In this document: piece by piece, positions 1 through 12,066 of the stretch
Position numbering within the stretch: the first letter of the stretch is position 1
How the letters are laid out: the number at the start of each line of letters is the position of its first letter
NCBI GenBank assembly: GCA_030762935.1
Contig: CM060881.1
Location: 102,252,501-102,316,500, forward strand
Origin: Hymenopus coronatus
Lineage: Eukaryota > Arthropoda > Insecta > Mantodea > Hymenopodidae
DNA: 64,000 nucleotides
Reading direction: 5' to 3'
Notes under the pieces: generated by a model
Told to the model about the DNA's origin: nothing
The model's database searches: none
Seen by the model: the letters and a program-made list of their open reading frames with translations, nothing else
Made by a program: the position numbers and the translations under genes

Positions 1-491
1 AGAAAATGTGAAGATATGCATTTATTTTATTTGTTATGTAATTTTATATTTTTATAATGGGATTGCTTAAACTATTAATTGCTTTTTTACTTCACAATAC
101 TCTTTACACTCAGTTTTTTACTTAGAGGTTATAGTCAAAAGTGTTGGTAAGATTTCAGCTAAATGCACAAATTCAGTACAAAATGGAAAACCGCAACAGT
201 TAGTGTGAACACAATAAATTGAAGGCTTTACAAATGAATAAGAAGTGGTGCAATTAGTAGTACCTTGGAACACCAACCTTATTGTTAATTATTTCACAAT
301 GGAAGCTTCCGTTCCTAAAGTGTTCTAAAAACCGCATTTAGCAAGAAAGCATTGGAAGTTTCAGTTGTTAATGCAATTTCTGAGCACAATACGGGTTTCT
401 GCTTTTCAAGAGATGAACATATGCGACACTGGAGAAGAAATAACAGAAGTAGCTAGAAGAACAGCTTTGAAGGGAGATTTTAGAAAAACAA
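1..491. other. AT-rich sequence, nothing assignable
   Basis: No repeat, RNA gene or convincing reading frame is seen. The short open frame at 365-580 runs into the start of the family A repeat and has no coding character. Confidence 0.5.
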
Positions 492-1366
492 TGTGGTATT
501 CCACACTCGTGACCTTCTCTACCATCACTGCAAACAAACTATTCTTGCAAAAGAATAATATTTTAAATAAATCGTGCTAATTGAGATAAACATCAGAAAA
601 ATTGTGTTATCACTTGATTCTAAACAAAGGGAAATAAGGTAAAGTGCTAGGCTAAAGCGATAGTCAAATCCTTTAAGCGCCAGTCGCCATGTAAACAATT
701 GAAGTGCGGTTCGCTTTACACGGCCAACAGTAAAATAATAGATGGATGAAACGAAATATGACTTCGTTTATGAAAGGTCGGTAGTTTAAAAATATAACCA
801 AAACAAAGAACATCTCGAAAACATTAAATTTACAAAAATAAAAATAGCATAGATGTGCTTTTAACGAGATCTATAGTTTTATGTGCGTAGTAAATTTTTG
901 GCTATTTATTATAATTTATTAATAATGCAAAATTATGCAAAGTTCCTCCAGAATGAAGAGATCTTCAGAAATATTTCCAGAAAATGCAAGATATCGATTA
1001 TATTTGCGGTGTAAATATCTTTAATATACAGCATTTTAATGAAAATATATAGAGGCATTTTGAGAAAACTAAATTTTCAAAAAATTTACACGTAAAGAGT
1101 AATTTAGTTTAGGTTAATTTATTCAAAATTTTCGTGGCGCATTCTTAAAGGAACCTAAACTAAAAATTAAGTTTCTTATTTAACGGTCTTTGCATTTCTA
1201 GGTAGGCTGTCCACAGGAACACACATCCTGACCTGTTTCTAAAAAAGATTTTTTGGACTCAGGGGACCTCAAATTATACGTTTACGGTGAAATCTTGACA
1301 CGAAATTTTTGGGTGGAATAAAATTTTCTCTACCTAGTGTAAAAGTACGTATAAGGAGAGTAAAAA
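492..1366 (+). mobile_element. Family A repeat, copy A1, near full length
   Basis: The copy begins with a degenerate head (GTGGTATTCCACACTCGTGACC, to be compared with the family start) and ends in AGGAGAGTAAAAAG at 1355-1366. Internal family blocks are present: GCTAAAGCGATAGTCAAA near 652, the GTTATGCAAAG block near 933, and the tail block near 1258-1330 ending in TTTTTGGGTGGAATA. The terminal hairpin is decayed. Family A is non-coding; its class is discussed in the findings. Confidence 0.75.
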
Positions 1367-2457
1367 GCAGGAAAGTTGTTGCAGTCATCCCAGAAGACAT
1401 AATCCACTAAAAAGAAGTATAGGATATAGAAACTTCAGAACTAGCAGTTTAAGGGTAAGTATAAAGGTTAGAGCTTTAGTACGGTGCATTTTGAAACTTA
1501 ATATTTGGTAAAATTAGGCTATATATGTTTCTTTACTAACTTTTTATATTTCTCAAAACTATAAATTTTCTGCGTGCTCTATATATAGGGCTTATTTCTC
1601 ATCAAATTTGCAAGACCATTACCACATATGTTCTAGATATTATGTCAATATTTTTAAGGATGTTTGCTTTTGCCTTGAAAAAAACGCGAGTATAATGGAT
1701 TAATTAGTTATAAACAGTTTTAAATAGTTAATAAGATTTGTTTTAGAAATTTCAGTAGTATTCACTTCCTAATTTTGTTTTAGAGCACAGATGTTAAAAA
1801 CCATTCTACGGCAGTTTTTAAAAATTTCAAAGAATCATGCGCAGAAATAACAAACCTGAAACAAATTTAAGGCCCGTGAAATTTTTAAAAATTTGCGTAA
1901 ATCGAACTGTGTTAAAATATAAGCTTTTAATACTTCAACTATCATTCATAGAACTTTATGCAAAATGAAATTAGAAATATTTTAACCTTCATACAAAATT
2001 TAAAGTGTGTAGGTTCAAAATTGTGTATTTTTTTAGCAGTCTAGTCACCTTTAATGTAAAATTGGGTCAAGGTCAAGGCTAAAGTGCAACCCTAGGATTA
2101 GCTCCCCTAATGAGTTTTTCTAGCTACACTGCTAACAGAAATAAGGCCTTAGCTCCTAAGTCCATAGTTGGAATGCATGAATTGTATATTTATGAACATA
2201 TGTTTTGGACTTTATACCGCAAATAATACAAAATAATAGGCATGCGTACACATTTTTATTCTAATTGCTAAGGTGGTTTTAAGTTTATTAATTTTTAATA
2301 AATTATTTTAATGGTAAACTAAGTGATTCGCACAAGGAAAGAAATAAATCTCTCTTAAAATATTTAGATTAATACAAGTTTATTTCTTTCTTTGTCTTTA
2401 ACAAATATATAAGAACAACATTGAAAATTAAGTTTTTGTACTAATTTTTTAGGAAAC
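1367..2457. other. AT-rich sequence, nothing assignable
   Basis: About 1.1 kb between two family A copies. I see no gene, RNA or known repeat. The stretch is AT-rich and broken in all frames. Confidence 0.45.
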
Positions 2458-3251
2458 AATCGGATGTGTTCCATTCACATGATTTTCTCTACATCTCTGC
2501 AATAAATGGTTGTCAAAAACTTATGCTTCTATTTACTTCATGCTAGTCCAGAAAAATTAGCAGAAATAGTCTTATTATTTGCTTCCTTGTAAGTAGAAGC
2601 GAAATAAGAGAGCACCATAGGTTAAGTTGATAGTCAAAAGCTGGTTGCTATGTCACTGAAGTTCTTTTGTTTGTATGGACAGCAGTTGACAAATTCCTGT
2701 ATGAGAAAAGTATAAGTTTTTCAAAGCAGAAACCAAAAACAAGGAATGCCTCAAAAACGATGAACTCCACGAAAAAATTATACAACATAAATTGTGTATG
2801 TATAATATTGTATTTTAGTTCTTATTTTATTATAAATTGTGTGTTTTAGCGTGCTCTACAATTTTCGTGTAGTAAGTTTTTGTCCATCTCTTGCGGTTTC
2901 GCAGTTATTCAAAAGTCCGTAAAATTCAATCAGAATAAAGAGCCCTTCAGAGGCTATTCCCAGAAAATTCAAGATATACATTTTATTTGTCAGGTAAATA
3001 GCTTTAATTTACTAAACTTTAATCAAAATCGTTAGAACCATTTTTGAGAAAATCAAAATTTTCCGACACACGGACCCACACATACGCAAACACACACACA
3101 CATGAACCTTTTTTCGAAAATGCTTTTTTTTTTAGATAAAGGGGACCCTAAAACATATATTTGCGGTGAAATCTCGGTATCGAATTTTTGGGTGGAGTGC
3201 AATATCTTCTCTATACACTATGTACATAGTGCGTATAGAGAAAGTAAAAAT
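2458..3251 (+). mobile_element. Family A repeat, copy A2, near full length
   Basis: The head GGATGTGTTCCATTCACATG begins near 2462. The 3' end keeps the family hairpin almost intact: CTCTATACACTATG at 3209-3222 is answered by CATAGTGCGTATAGAG, then AAAGTAAAAA at 3241-3250. An internal (CA)-rich patch at 3069-3100 lies where other copies have ACAGACACAC. Confidence 0.85.
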
Positions 3252-3399
3252 ATGAACTTGAGGAGCAATATTTTCCACTAAACTCACCCCAACATATCCC
3301 TATAGCTTAGGAAGTATCTCTATATAATTTAAAGAAAATTGAACCAAAATACCACCTTGTGGGGTATTTTCAACGCATAACAGCGTAAAAAAAACTGAA

Positions 3400-4179
3400 G
3401 TGCTGCATTTACATTACTTTGTCTATCTGTTTCAAATACAAAAGAGTTTTATTTTATCTATATCATGCTAATTGGTCTAAACGTCAGCAGAACTGGTCTT
3501 AGAATTTGCTTCATTGTAAGCAGAAGAGAAATAAGGGAATGCATTATGCTAAAGCGCGAGTCAAAACTTCTTAAAGATGGTCGCTATGAGAAACAATTGA
3601 ACCTCGGTTTACATTCTATGGTCCCGTTTGAAAGAATTTAGGTAGTTTAATACTGAAACCGTAAACAAGGAACGGTGAATTCTATTAGAAAAACGAGTAT
3701 AACATGCATTAGGTTTCTAAAAATGGTCTACATTTTTGGGTATTTATGTCAATCTCTTACGGTTTAACCGTTATGCAACAATCTGCAAAATTAATCCAGA
3801 ATAGAAAGGTCTTCAGATGCTGTTTCCAAAAAAATTAAAATATACATTTTGTTTTTGATGTCAATACCTATTGTATACGGTATTTTAATCAAAATCGTTA
3901 GAGCCATTTTTGAGGAAAAGAAAAACTTTCAAAACATTTAACATGTTAGTTTGTGGTGTGTGGAAGTTTTTGAAAAGCTTCATGTCCCATCTTTGGAAGA
4001 TACTAAACAGAATTACCATTTTCGCTGTTCACAGGCATACACAATAGTTTACTAAAAATACTTCCTTCGAACTGAGTAGACCTCAAATCATATATATCCG
4101 CTGAAATATCGACATCGAAGTTTTAGGTAGAATACAATACCTTCTGTAGCTGCTTGTGTGCACATAGAAAAAGTAAAAA
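3400..4179 (+). mobile_element. Family A repeat, copy A3, near full length
   Basis: This copy has the same orientation as A2 and lies 150 bp downstream. The head is degenerate (GTGCTGCATTTACATTACTT) and is preceded by GTAAAAAAAA. The tail ends in ACATAGAAAAAGTAAAAAC at 4162-4180. The middle shows the diagnostic CTTACGGTTTAACCGTTATGC block near 3757 and GTTAGAGCCATTTTTGAG near 3896. Confidence 0.8.
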
Positions 4180-4394
4180 CTTTAAAATTCTAGAGGGCTC
4201 TCTGGTCTTGAGATTCTTTTAAAATTATTTCTAAAGTTCAGTAATAAATACCAAAAACGGATTATACTACTAGATCATACATCCCTAATAATATATTTAT
4301 AAACAGTAATGAACTTTATACTGTATTTTGTTGTTTTCTTAGCTATGTGTACTCGTAAGGGATGAAGCAAGTAAATAAATAAATTCATTTTTTA

Positions 4395-4665
4395 CACAAT
4401 CCGTGTGTAGGATAGGAGTTGGATAGGCAGAGCCAGACGGAAAGTTTCAAAATCACAGCTGGGATTTACCTGACGAATCTCCCGGTCTCCGTACGTTTGC
4501 GACAACCGCTAAGCGTTAGCAAGTCAACATATCGACCCCAGTTAAATTTCCCAACTGACTCGTATTTTGTCCTGGTGAACTACAAGGAGATCTATTTTGA
4601 GAGGAAGTACTCCAATGGTGACTTACAATCTCTCTTGCCTTGGCCTCATAGTTAACAAAATTGTA
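4395..4665 (-). mobile_element. tRNA-derived SINE, family D, decayed copy
   Basis: The copy contains the family D blocks TTGGATAGGCAGAGCCAGAC, a remnant of the reverse-complemented tRNA head (GCTGGGATTTACC, then ACGAATCTCCCGGTCTCC), AACTGACTCGTAT, and ACTCCAATGGTGACTTACA. In other copies the tRNA-like internal promoter reads on the minus strand, which sets the orientation here. The A-box side is badly decayed. Confidence 0.65.
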
Positions 4666-6077
4666 AGGCCAATTAATGAAAATGTATATTTTCACGCAAT
4701 TCGTCTACATGATACGAGCTAGAAGAGATATTTATTATCGAGGTATATCCTTTCCGACTAAAAATGTTTGCCACTACCAACATTTCAAAGCCATTAACTT
4801 AAATAAATGCCAGATGAGTGCTTTCTGACAAAACAACAATACAATATTATAAATCATAAGAACATGTACGTTCTAATTTAACTAAACATGAAATAGAGGA
4901 CAAACCAATCGCCAAATGTAAATACATGATGGGAGGTAAGTGCAATAATTGTATCTGCGTTTGGGAATGATATGATGAGCAATTATTTGCATTATTTTTT
5001 TTTTTGGGCTATTTTTAAAGATCTGTTCCTGAGGAGACTTTGACGATATTTTTAGGATGGCTGTTATTCCAAACCTCAAACATTTGGTCATTTACACGGT
5101 TGACCAACCTGTCCACCCTGACCTTTGCCCTGTCCGACCATAGGTGGTGTGATGTATGCAAACGCAGTAAAGAGATTGCGCAAGGCCGTTCAAAACACAA
5201 TAGACCCTGAAATATGTGCTTCATGTATGAAAATAAGCAGACAAAATAACATACACTTATGTGTTATTGTTCTGTATTAAATATCAAATGATTTGCACTC
5301 ATTTTCCTCCAATCCTCTATAATTACATCCAGTGAAGGGATACATTGTAGACCATGCCCATATTATGTCAGCATGGTATGTAAACAATTTTGCGGCATCT
5401 ACTATGACAAGAACTTCAAACCGAAGGTTCGTAGATGTAACAGTTATTTTGTTAACAGTTAAGACTTGTATATTATCATGTAGTATTTAAAATGTCAACA
5501 TCACAGTTTAACACACCAAGTGATGAAATTGACTATTAAATACTAGAGCTTTAAGTTTTTGTATAAGCAACAAAAGAAATGCTCTTATGCAAGTTCATTT
5601 GAATGTGACTTTTCATTCTGGTTATATTAATTTATTAAATTTTATTACTTAAAATAAAAATCTATCTTCTCCTATAGATATAGAGCTACATGCACCCTTT
5701 TGAATTACATTCCTTAATATCTTTAAAAAGTTGTCTAGTTGACATTTTCCTAAAGTGCACGGGATTACTAAAATCATTTTGTATCACAGAGTGGAAAAAA
5801 CTGAAAGTAAAAAAAAAAAAAAAAAAAAAATGTATACATAAATCAAACGAATTTATAATTAATATAAATTTTACTACACAGTGCTTTTTGGAACACTTTG
5901 AGACCTCTAGCTTTATTTTTATGGGAGAAGATAGATTTTGAATATGGAAAAATAACAAAAAAAGAACAATAACGAAAAATAGCTTTAAAGCCGAGAACAG
6001 TTATTTATCCAGCACCTAAAACATATGTTACCACGCTAGTAGAATAAACATTGAAAATAAGTAGCCTGCATTTCTTT
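4666..6077. other. Unassigned AT-rich sequence with a poly-A tract
   Basis: No gene is visible. A pure A tract occupies about 5810-5830 and is the reason overlapping open frames appear on both strands at 5686-5958. The GC-richer stretch at 5090-5200 is not recognised. Confidence 0.45.
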
Positions 6078-6395
6078 ATACTTACCCTACACGTACCATG
6101 CACATAGTGTATTGATTTCAATTTTAAGCTTCTTAAACTTCTCTTAAACGGTAAGTCATCGTTCTTTAGGCTGTAGTCTGATTACCTGTACCTGGCAAGC
6201 AAAGGAACGGCATTATAATTGTTTCACATAGCGAATGGCTTTGAAAAGAATTAAATGGCAGTTTAGCCTAATATATTACCTTACTTCCTTTCTGTTAACA
6301 AGTATAAAATAATAACACAAATTCTGCTAATGTTTATAATGATTATCATGATGTAGATTAAAGTCTATAAAGGTCATGTGAATGGAGCACATTAG
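6078..6395 (-). mobile_element. Family A repeat, copy A4, internally deleted
   Basis: On the minus strand the head reads from about 6395 (AATCTAATGTGCTCCATTCACATGACC). The complement of the hairpin end is seen at 6085-6115 (CCTACACGTACCATGCACATAG). Most of the internal body is missing, so the copy is about 320 bp instead of about 860 bp. Confidence 0.65.
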
Positions 6396-6962
6396 ATTTT
6401 TAATTCTGTGTCCTCTAAATGATGTTTATCGTACTGATTTCTACTTTAAAATTATCGCCCTTTTTATCACTACGCTTTGGGCATAATAGCATGTCAAAAT
6501 AATGCATTCTGTTCTGTGTATTAATTTAATTAATAAGATTTTGAGTTATTTTTCCAATTGATGGGTTATTAATAAATCTGGTGTTATACTGCTGCGCACA
6601 TCTTTCGATGTAGGTTGGAAACACAATTTTAAAAATTTAAATATGTATTGCATTTCTAAGTATATTTCCAACATATTAATAGTAAAATCTTATGTTAATA
6701 TTCAGATATATGTCCGTATAAAAAACTTTTGCATGTCTGTTATGTAAAATTCTATTCTTTTAGAATTTCTGTGTTCGATTATTTGAATTCTGTGTTTAAT
6801 TATATGTTTGTATTGTACACTGGGGATATATTTTCATATTCCGCACCATTTAAGGATTTATCTTGTATTAACATTTAAAATAACTCGAACATAATTTCAG
6901 GTATTAATGTTAAAATATTAAGGTTTCCTTGCATGAGAATACCACTATAGTAAAAACAAAAA
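6396..6962. other. AT-rich sequence, nothing assignable
   Basis: No recognisable repeat, RNA gene or coding region was seen in this interval. Confidence 0.4.
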
Positions 6963-7635
6963 ATACCTGATTTGTTCCAGTCACATAGAAGCTGTACTTA
7001 TAAAATATTATTACTTTATCTACGTCCTTTAATCCAGATAAAAATTAAAATAATTCATTTATTACTTACTTCATTTTAAGCACAAGAGAAATAAGAAAAT
7101 ACACAAAGCAAAAGAAATATCTAGGAAACGGTTAACTCTACATAAATGTTGACATAGATTGTGTATTTTAATGATATCTACATTGTTTACGTAATTAGAT
7201 TTTATCTCTTATGATTTACGAGTTATACAAAATAAATAAAAAATGGAGAGGTTTTCAGGGGCTATTCCCAGAAAATTCGAGATAAATATTTCATTTTTCA
7301 TAAAAATATCTTAAACTCATGGTATTTTAATCAAAATTGTTAGAGAAAGTAAAAATTTCGAAAAATGTAGCATATAAAGATTAGTTGGGGTGGTGGGACT
7401 TTCTTGAGCATCTTTGTATCTTTGTTTTTTAACTATACTGCCCACAAACACACACATACATATAGACAGACAAGCAGACAGACCCTTACATGGACATGTT
7501 TAAAAAAAAAAAATCGATTCAAGGTATCTCAAAACATATTTCCGATGAAATATCGGTATGGAATTTTTGGGTGAAAAACAGCACCTTCTCTGTCTTCTAT
7601 GTAAATTGTACATACGAGTTAGAGAAAGTAACAAG
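6963..7635 (+). mobile_element. Family A repeat, copy A5, shortened
   Basis: The head CTGATTTGTTCCAGTCACAT is preceded by AGTAAAAAC, and the end is GAGTTAGAGAAAGTAACAAG at 7617-7636. The stretch that usually follows the GCGATAGTC block is deleted, leaving about 670 bp. The 82-codon open frame over the tail is incidental: the same region is broken in most other copies. Confidence 0.75.
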
Positions 7636-8289
7636 TCAAGTATGCAATGGTAAAATTTTGTTACAAGAGATTTTAAACCTTTTTACTCAACAACCCCCAG
7701 GTGCAGTCATTTATGCTAGCGTACGTAACACTTTTTGAAGCACAGTTGCACCCTATTGAGGTTGAAACAGAGCGCTTATGCCTTGAATCCGTCGTCCTCT
7801 TTTTAAGAAAGTTCCATATATGGAAGTTATCGGGATGAGGGCCTTAGGAGCGCGGCCTCCCGTTGGGGTATTGAGTCGGCCGCGACGGGGAAGGAAGAGG
7901 CCGTATCTCCGCGTTTATGTTTAGAAGTTGTAACTTACATTGAAATGTGATGATAATTATGTCCAACTAACTTTATGCTATGAGATGTTGAAAACGATTT
8001 TCCTTTCAGCAACACATTTTCGGCATCTGCAAATGGACATTCCTTTTGCACCACACATGTAAATTTGGAAAATTCTTCTTATATGTTTCTTTCAGATCTA
8101 TTGTATAAGGTATATTCTATATATTTTGTTCATTGGATTCTTCAATAAACAAAAATTACAGAGCTTCAGATAATAACTGCAAGAGAATCCCCCACAAGAT
8201 GCTAGTAATTTTATCCTTAAAATAACCTTCAGTAAACCTTCTTCCGAACCAATGCCACGTGACCTTCCTACGCGCGCTGGGGCTCATAA
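7636..8289. other. Unassigned sequence with a GC-rich island
   Basis: Positions 7780-7915 are much richer in G and C than their surroundings and contain imperfectly inverted GCGGCC and GGCCGC motifs. No tRNA boxes, coding frame or familiar repeat were found. The remainder is AT-rich. Confidence 0.4.
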
Positions 8290-8420
8290 GGTTGCTTTCC
8301 TATATGTACCCTTAGGAAAGATAAAGCAATTTCCTAAATAACAGTAGTTTTTGTAATCGCTTAAGCACACAGGCAAGGCATTAAAATTGCCTAAATTACA
8401 GCAGTTTCCAACATGTGCCT

Positions 8421-8740
8421 TGGATAGGTAGAGTCAGACTAAAAAAATTCAATTCTATAGCAGGGATTTGAATCACGAATCTCCCAATCTCTAGCCAGTT
8501 GCTTTACCACTGAGCTACCATGGCAACATGCCAGCATAGCATTGAATTTCTCAACTGACTCGTATAAGAAATTCAATGGTAATGCTGGCATGTTGCCATG
8601 GTACCTCAGTGGTAGAATAACCGGCTAAAGACCGGTAGATCTGCGGTTCTAATCGCGACTATGGCATTGAATTTTTCAGTCTGAATCTACCTATCCAACT
8701 CCTGTCTTACACACGGTTTGTGTGAAAAAACAACAATTAA
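8421..8740. mobile_element. tRNA-derived SINE, family D, as a fold-back pair
   Basis: Two family D copies face each other. The left arm is 8421-8549 and the right arm 8569-8698, with about 19 bp between them. In the right arm the tRNA-like A box region reads TACCTCAGTGGTAG and the B box GGTTCTAATC on the plus strand; the left arm has the same on the minus strand (CTCAGTGGTAAAGC, GATTCAAATCC). The arms differ by many scattered substitutions. The tail CTATCCAACTCCTGTCTTACAC continues past the right arm. The structure sits inside the satellite array. Confidence 0.8.
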
Positions 8741-9477
8741 ATCAATTATATGTTTTGGATATTCGCTATTACCACGCAGGCAAAGCAGAAAAATTACCTA
8801 AATAACAGCAGTCTTTCGCATGGTCATAAGGATATTTTCCTAATGCCATACGGACAGTATGGGAAAGCTGTCTAAATAACAGTCGTTTTTCATAAGCGCC
8901 TAAACGTATCGCTAAACCTAACGCAGACAAAGCCGAAGAGTTGCCTAAATAAAGCTTCTCTCATGCGCCTAAGAATACTTGCTGACCGTCAAGCGGCCAA
9001 GTCAGACAAGTTGCCTAAATACCTAGGATGTACGTTATAAGTAATGCAGGCGAGGCAGAAAATTTGCTTATATAATAGTTTCTCTCGTGCGATATAGTAT
9101 TTACTATATGCCACACAGGCAAAGTAGAATAGTTGCTTGTAATAGCCGTTCTCACGAAGCTAAAGACAAACGCTAGAAGTCACAGAAATAAGACAGAAAA
9201 TTTGCCTAAATGAAAGTAGTTTGTAGCTAACCCCTTGCCTCAGTCAATAAAGCATCTTCTGCTCGACTGTGGTTGACACCTTTTCTTTAGCCCTGATTAT
9301 TCCCTGTCTTGCCCCTGAAAGTGTGCATCTTTATGTCTACTTTTTATGATATGTAAAATCCGAAGAAATAATAATTCAGTGACAACTACACATTAGTTAA
9401 TATAATTACCAATAGGCAATGCGTTCGAAAGGTTAAAGGCAAATGTGACAATTTCAAATAAATGCGAGGTTAAAAAG

Positions 9478-9785
9478 GAATAATAATGATGACAATGATG
9501 ATGGTAATAATAATGATGATACTGATGTTAATGATACTAATGATAATGATAGTAATGGTGATGTTAATAATAATAATGATAGTAATGATGATGATAGTAA
9601 TAATAATGATAATGATATTGATAGTAATGATAATGGTATCCCTAATGATATTGATAATTATATTAATAATATTAATAATGATAATAGTAAAGATAATGCA
9701 AGTGATAATACTAGTAATAATAATTAATAAATATTGATAGTAACAATGGCAGTAGTAATAGGAGTAGTAATAATAGTAATCTTTA
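9478..9785 (+). repeat. Imperfect (GAT/AAT)n trinucleotide tract
   Basis: About 300 bp of interrupted GAT and AAT triplets. It gives an apparent 83-codon frame of almost only Met, Ile, Leu and Val, which is a low-complexity artefact and not a gene. Confidence 0.9.
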
Positions 9786-10074
9786 ATTTCCCAAATATGG
9801 CTAAGGACATAAGCTATACAGGCAAGGCAGAAATTTTACTTGGGTAATCTCAAATTCTCTTATACGCCCTCCTCATATAAAGCTATACGCAATGCAGGCA
9901 AGTCACAAAAGTTGGCTACCTCACAGAAGTTTCCGATTTCCACCCGAGGACATATACTACACGCCAGTCAGGTAAGGTAGAAAATTTAACTAAATACACG
10001 CATTCTCTCATATGCGACTAACCACACATTCTATACGCCACATGAGCAAGGCAGAAAGGTTAAAAAATTAAGAT

Positions 10075-10365
10075 AAAATTATATACTGTGATGTTACATT
10101 CCTTTTAAATCATATTTTAAAGTCCCCCCAACCCCAACTACCTTTTATAGGAAAACAATATAACATTTTGGTTTTCTCAGAAATGGCTGTAACGATTTTG
10201 ATTAAAATATCGTATATTAAATATATCGTATATTAAATATATTTATATAACAAATAAAATGTATATGTTGAATTTTCTGGAAATATCCTCTGAAGACATC
10301 TTCATTATGAATGCATTTCGCCGACTTTTGCATAGCTGGTTAACCGTAAATAACTAGTGTAATGC
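10075..10365 (-). mobile_element. Family A repeat, copy A6, partial
   Basis: Minus-strand family A body: CCCCCCAACCCCAACTACC at 10124-10142, TCTCAGAAATGGCTGTAACG, a small duplicated ATATCGTATATTAA motif at 10207-10240, and GCATAGCTGGTTAACCGTAA near 10331. Both ends are missing. Confidence 0.75.
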
Positions 10366-11519
10366 TGAAAAGCTCCGAAGTTCTTCTAAATATCTGTCTG
10401 GATAACATAGCAAATAGTTCAGTAAGATTTTAGTTTCTTACTTGAAATAGCATAACAATGACGATGGCGAAAAACGTCCATAGACTGAAGAGGTGTTATT
10501 ATTCTACCCAATCTTAATTTGGGTCGAGAAGATACAGGCTGTATTTGGATAATATTGTGCTCATTACGAGTTATTAAATATGCAAAAATGTTCATTATTC
10601 AGTTCTTAAAGATATATAACGGGAAATGTGGCATATGAATTCAAATTAGAAAGAAATTAATCAAAAAAGATAGAAACATTTTACAACTTTAGCTTACATT
10701 ATTATGAACCTCTCAGCAATACAATGTAGATTTATTCGACATATCTTGGTTTTATTTCTTAACGCAGTCAAAATCCATTTCTTTTTTACTTCAAGTTTTT
10801 GTCATACAAATAAGTAATGTTGGAAGTGTGCTTTGTATTGGTATTCTAAGGAACTACACATGATTTATAACCTTTTGGTGTAAATGTGTGTTTAGAATTC
10901 ATGATTATTCGGGACAAAATGTTCTTCTATATACGCTTCAAATACTGCAGTAATTATTACACCATTCCATAAAGTAGCCGAGATGGGAAACGCAGCGGCC
11001 GGGCGGTAGTGAGCTGTGCCAAGAAGTCCCTCAAGTAGAGGGAAATAAACACATAGCAAAACGTGTTAAATTCTTTCTAAGGGAAACCACGCACTGAATG
11101 ATTGCGTCACAGGATAATATTACTAATGGCCTGTAATACTTGGAATTCCAAGCACCATGAAACATTTATTTCTATACCATAACAACAGATGTTACGACGG
11201 AGGATCTCAAGAATAAATTATTTTCCAGCAGCTACGACAAATCAGAGAATGCGAACTAATCTCTATTGGATTACATTCATATGACCTTTATCGACTATCG
11301 TTTATTTTATATAGCTTTTATAAATTTCCCTTACAAAACGTAATTCCTCTATCTAATGAGATTAGAGCATGCAAACATTGTTTCATCATACATGTCGTTA
11401 TAAGTACAAGGTGTTAGAGTAAACAGATCTGCTACATGTCTCTATATCCTGGCTTAGAAATTCTACACGATTTTTAGGGCATTGCAACAAACATATGAAT
11501 AACGATTTCGCTTTAAACA
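10366..11519. other. Unassigned sequence
   Basis: About 1.15 kb with no recognisable gene or repeat. A short GC-richer patch at 10985-11040 is not a tRNA-like head. Confidence 0.4.
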
Positions 11520-11876
11520 TACATTATTAAAAAATAAAAAAATCCTAATAACGGTTGTCTTGGAAATGCCTAAAATTACATAAATTTGTTTTTAACGAAT
11601 CTTGCGTCTTAAACAGTTTTATATGTTCTGTGTTGTAAGTGTATGTCTATCTCTTATGGCTTACCAGATGCATAGCAAACTTCCAAATTAGTTGAATTGT
11701 ATAAACTTTTGCAGAATATTCAAATGAAGCCTTTATTTGCGATGTAAGTATATTAAATTCCATGTTAATAAAAATTAACTGCTGTTTATAAGAAAAAAAT
11801 TAGATAGCATTCCTCTTGAATTATAGTTTGGTTTGGGAACGTTTGCTTCTTTGGAAGATACTCTGTTAAGTACAAC

Positions 11877-11929
<53 letters not shown>

Positions 11930-12066
11930 AATGTTGTACGACTACTCATTTGTTTTTAAATTGTGGAAGATTTGAAACATATAATTCCAATAAAATCTCG
12001 TTGCCAAATATTTTTGGTTGGGTACAATACTTCCTCTGCATTCATGATGCAGAATATAAACATGCA
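11520..12066 (+). mobile_element. Family A repeat, copy A7, strongly decayed
   Basis: Family blocks are still visible: TGTCTATCTCTTATGGCTTACCAG near 11643, TTTGCGATGTAAGTAT near 11737, CTTTGGAAGATACT near 11849 and AAATATTTTTGGTTGGGTACAATAC near 12004. A (TA)n tract with inverted flanks interrupts it at 11870-11939. Confidence 0.6.
11870..11939. repeat. (TA)n microsatellite flanked by a 9-bp inverted repeat
   Basis: A TA run of about 49 bp (11879-11927) is bracketed by GTACAACAT at 11870-11878 and ATGTTGTAC at 11931-11939, which are perfect reverse complements. The whole could extrude as a cruciform. Confidence 0.9.

Larger units (their letters stand above)
8290..10070 (+). repeat. Decayed tandem satellite, unit about 68-76 bp, interrupted
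   Basis: A degenerate motif like AGGCAAGGCAGAAAA-TTGCCTAAATAACAG recurs near 8315, 8372, 8776, 8850, 8922, 8990, 9047, 9116, 9185, 9818, 9893, 9966 and 10042. Between the repeats lies a variable part rich in CATATGCGCC-like and ACGCTATACG-like words. Regular spacings run 68-76 bp. The array is split by a fold-back SINE at 8421-8740 and by a trinucleotide tract at about 9300-9790. Units are strongly diverged, so the array is old and no longer homogenised. Confidence 0.75.

Noticed and set aside
5686..5958. Two overlapping 83-90 codon frames on opposite strands
   Set aside because: Both depend on a 20-base A tract giving Lys or Phe runs; no domain.
9486..9737. 83-codon open frame of Met/Ile/Leu/Val
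   Set aside because: Pure product of a GAT/AAT trinucleotide tract.
8290..10070. CRISPR-like array
   Set aside because: Units are degenerate and spacers are not unique fixed-length inserts. The context is eukaryotic, and it is a decayed satellite.
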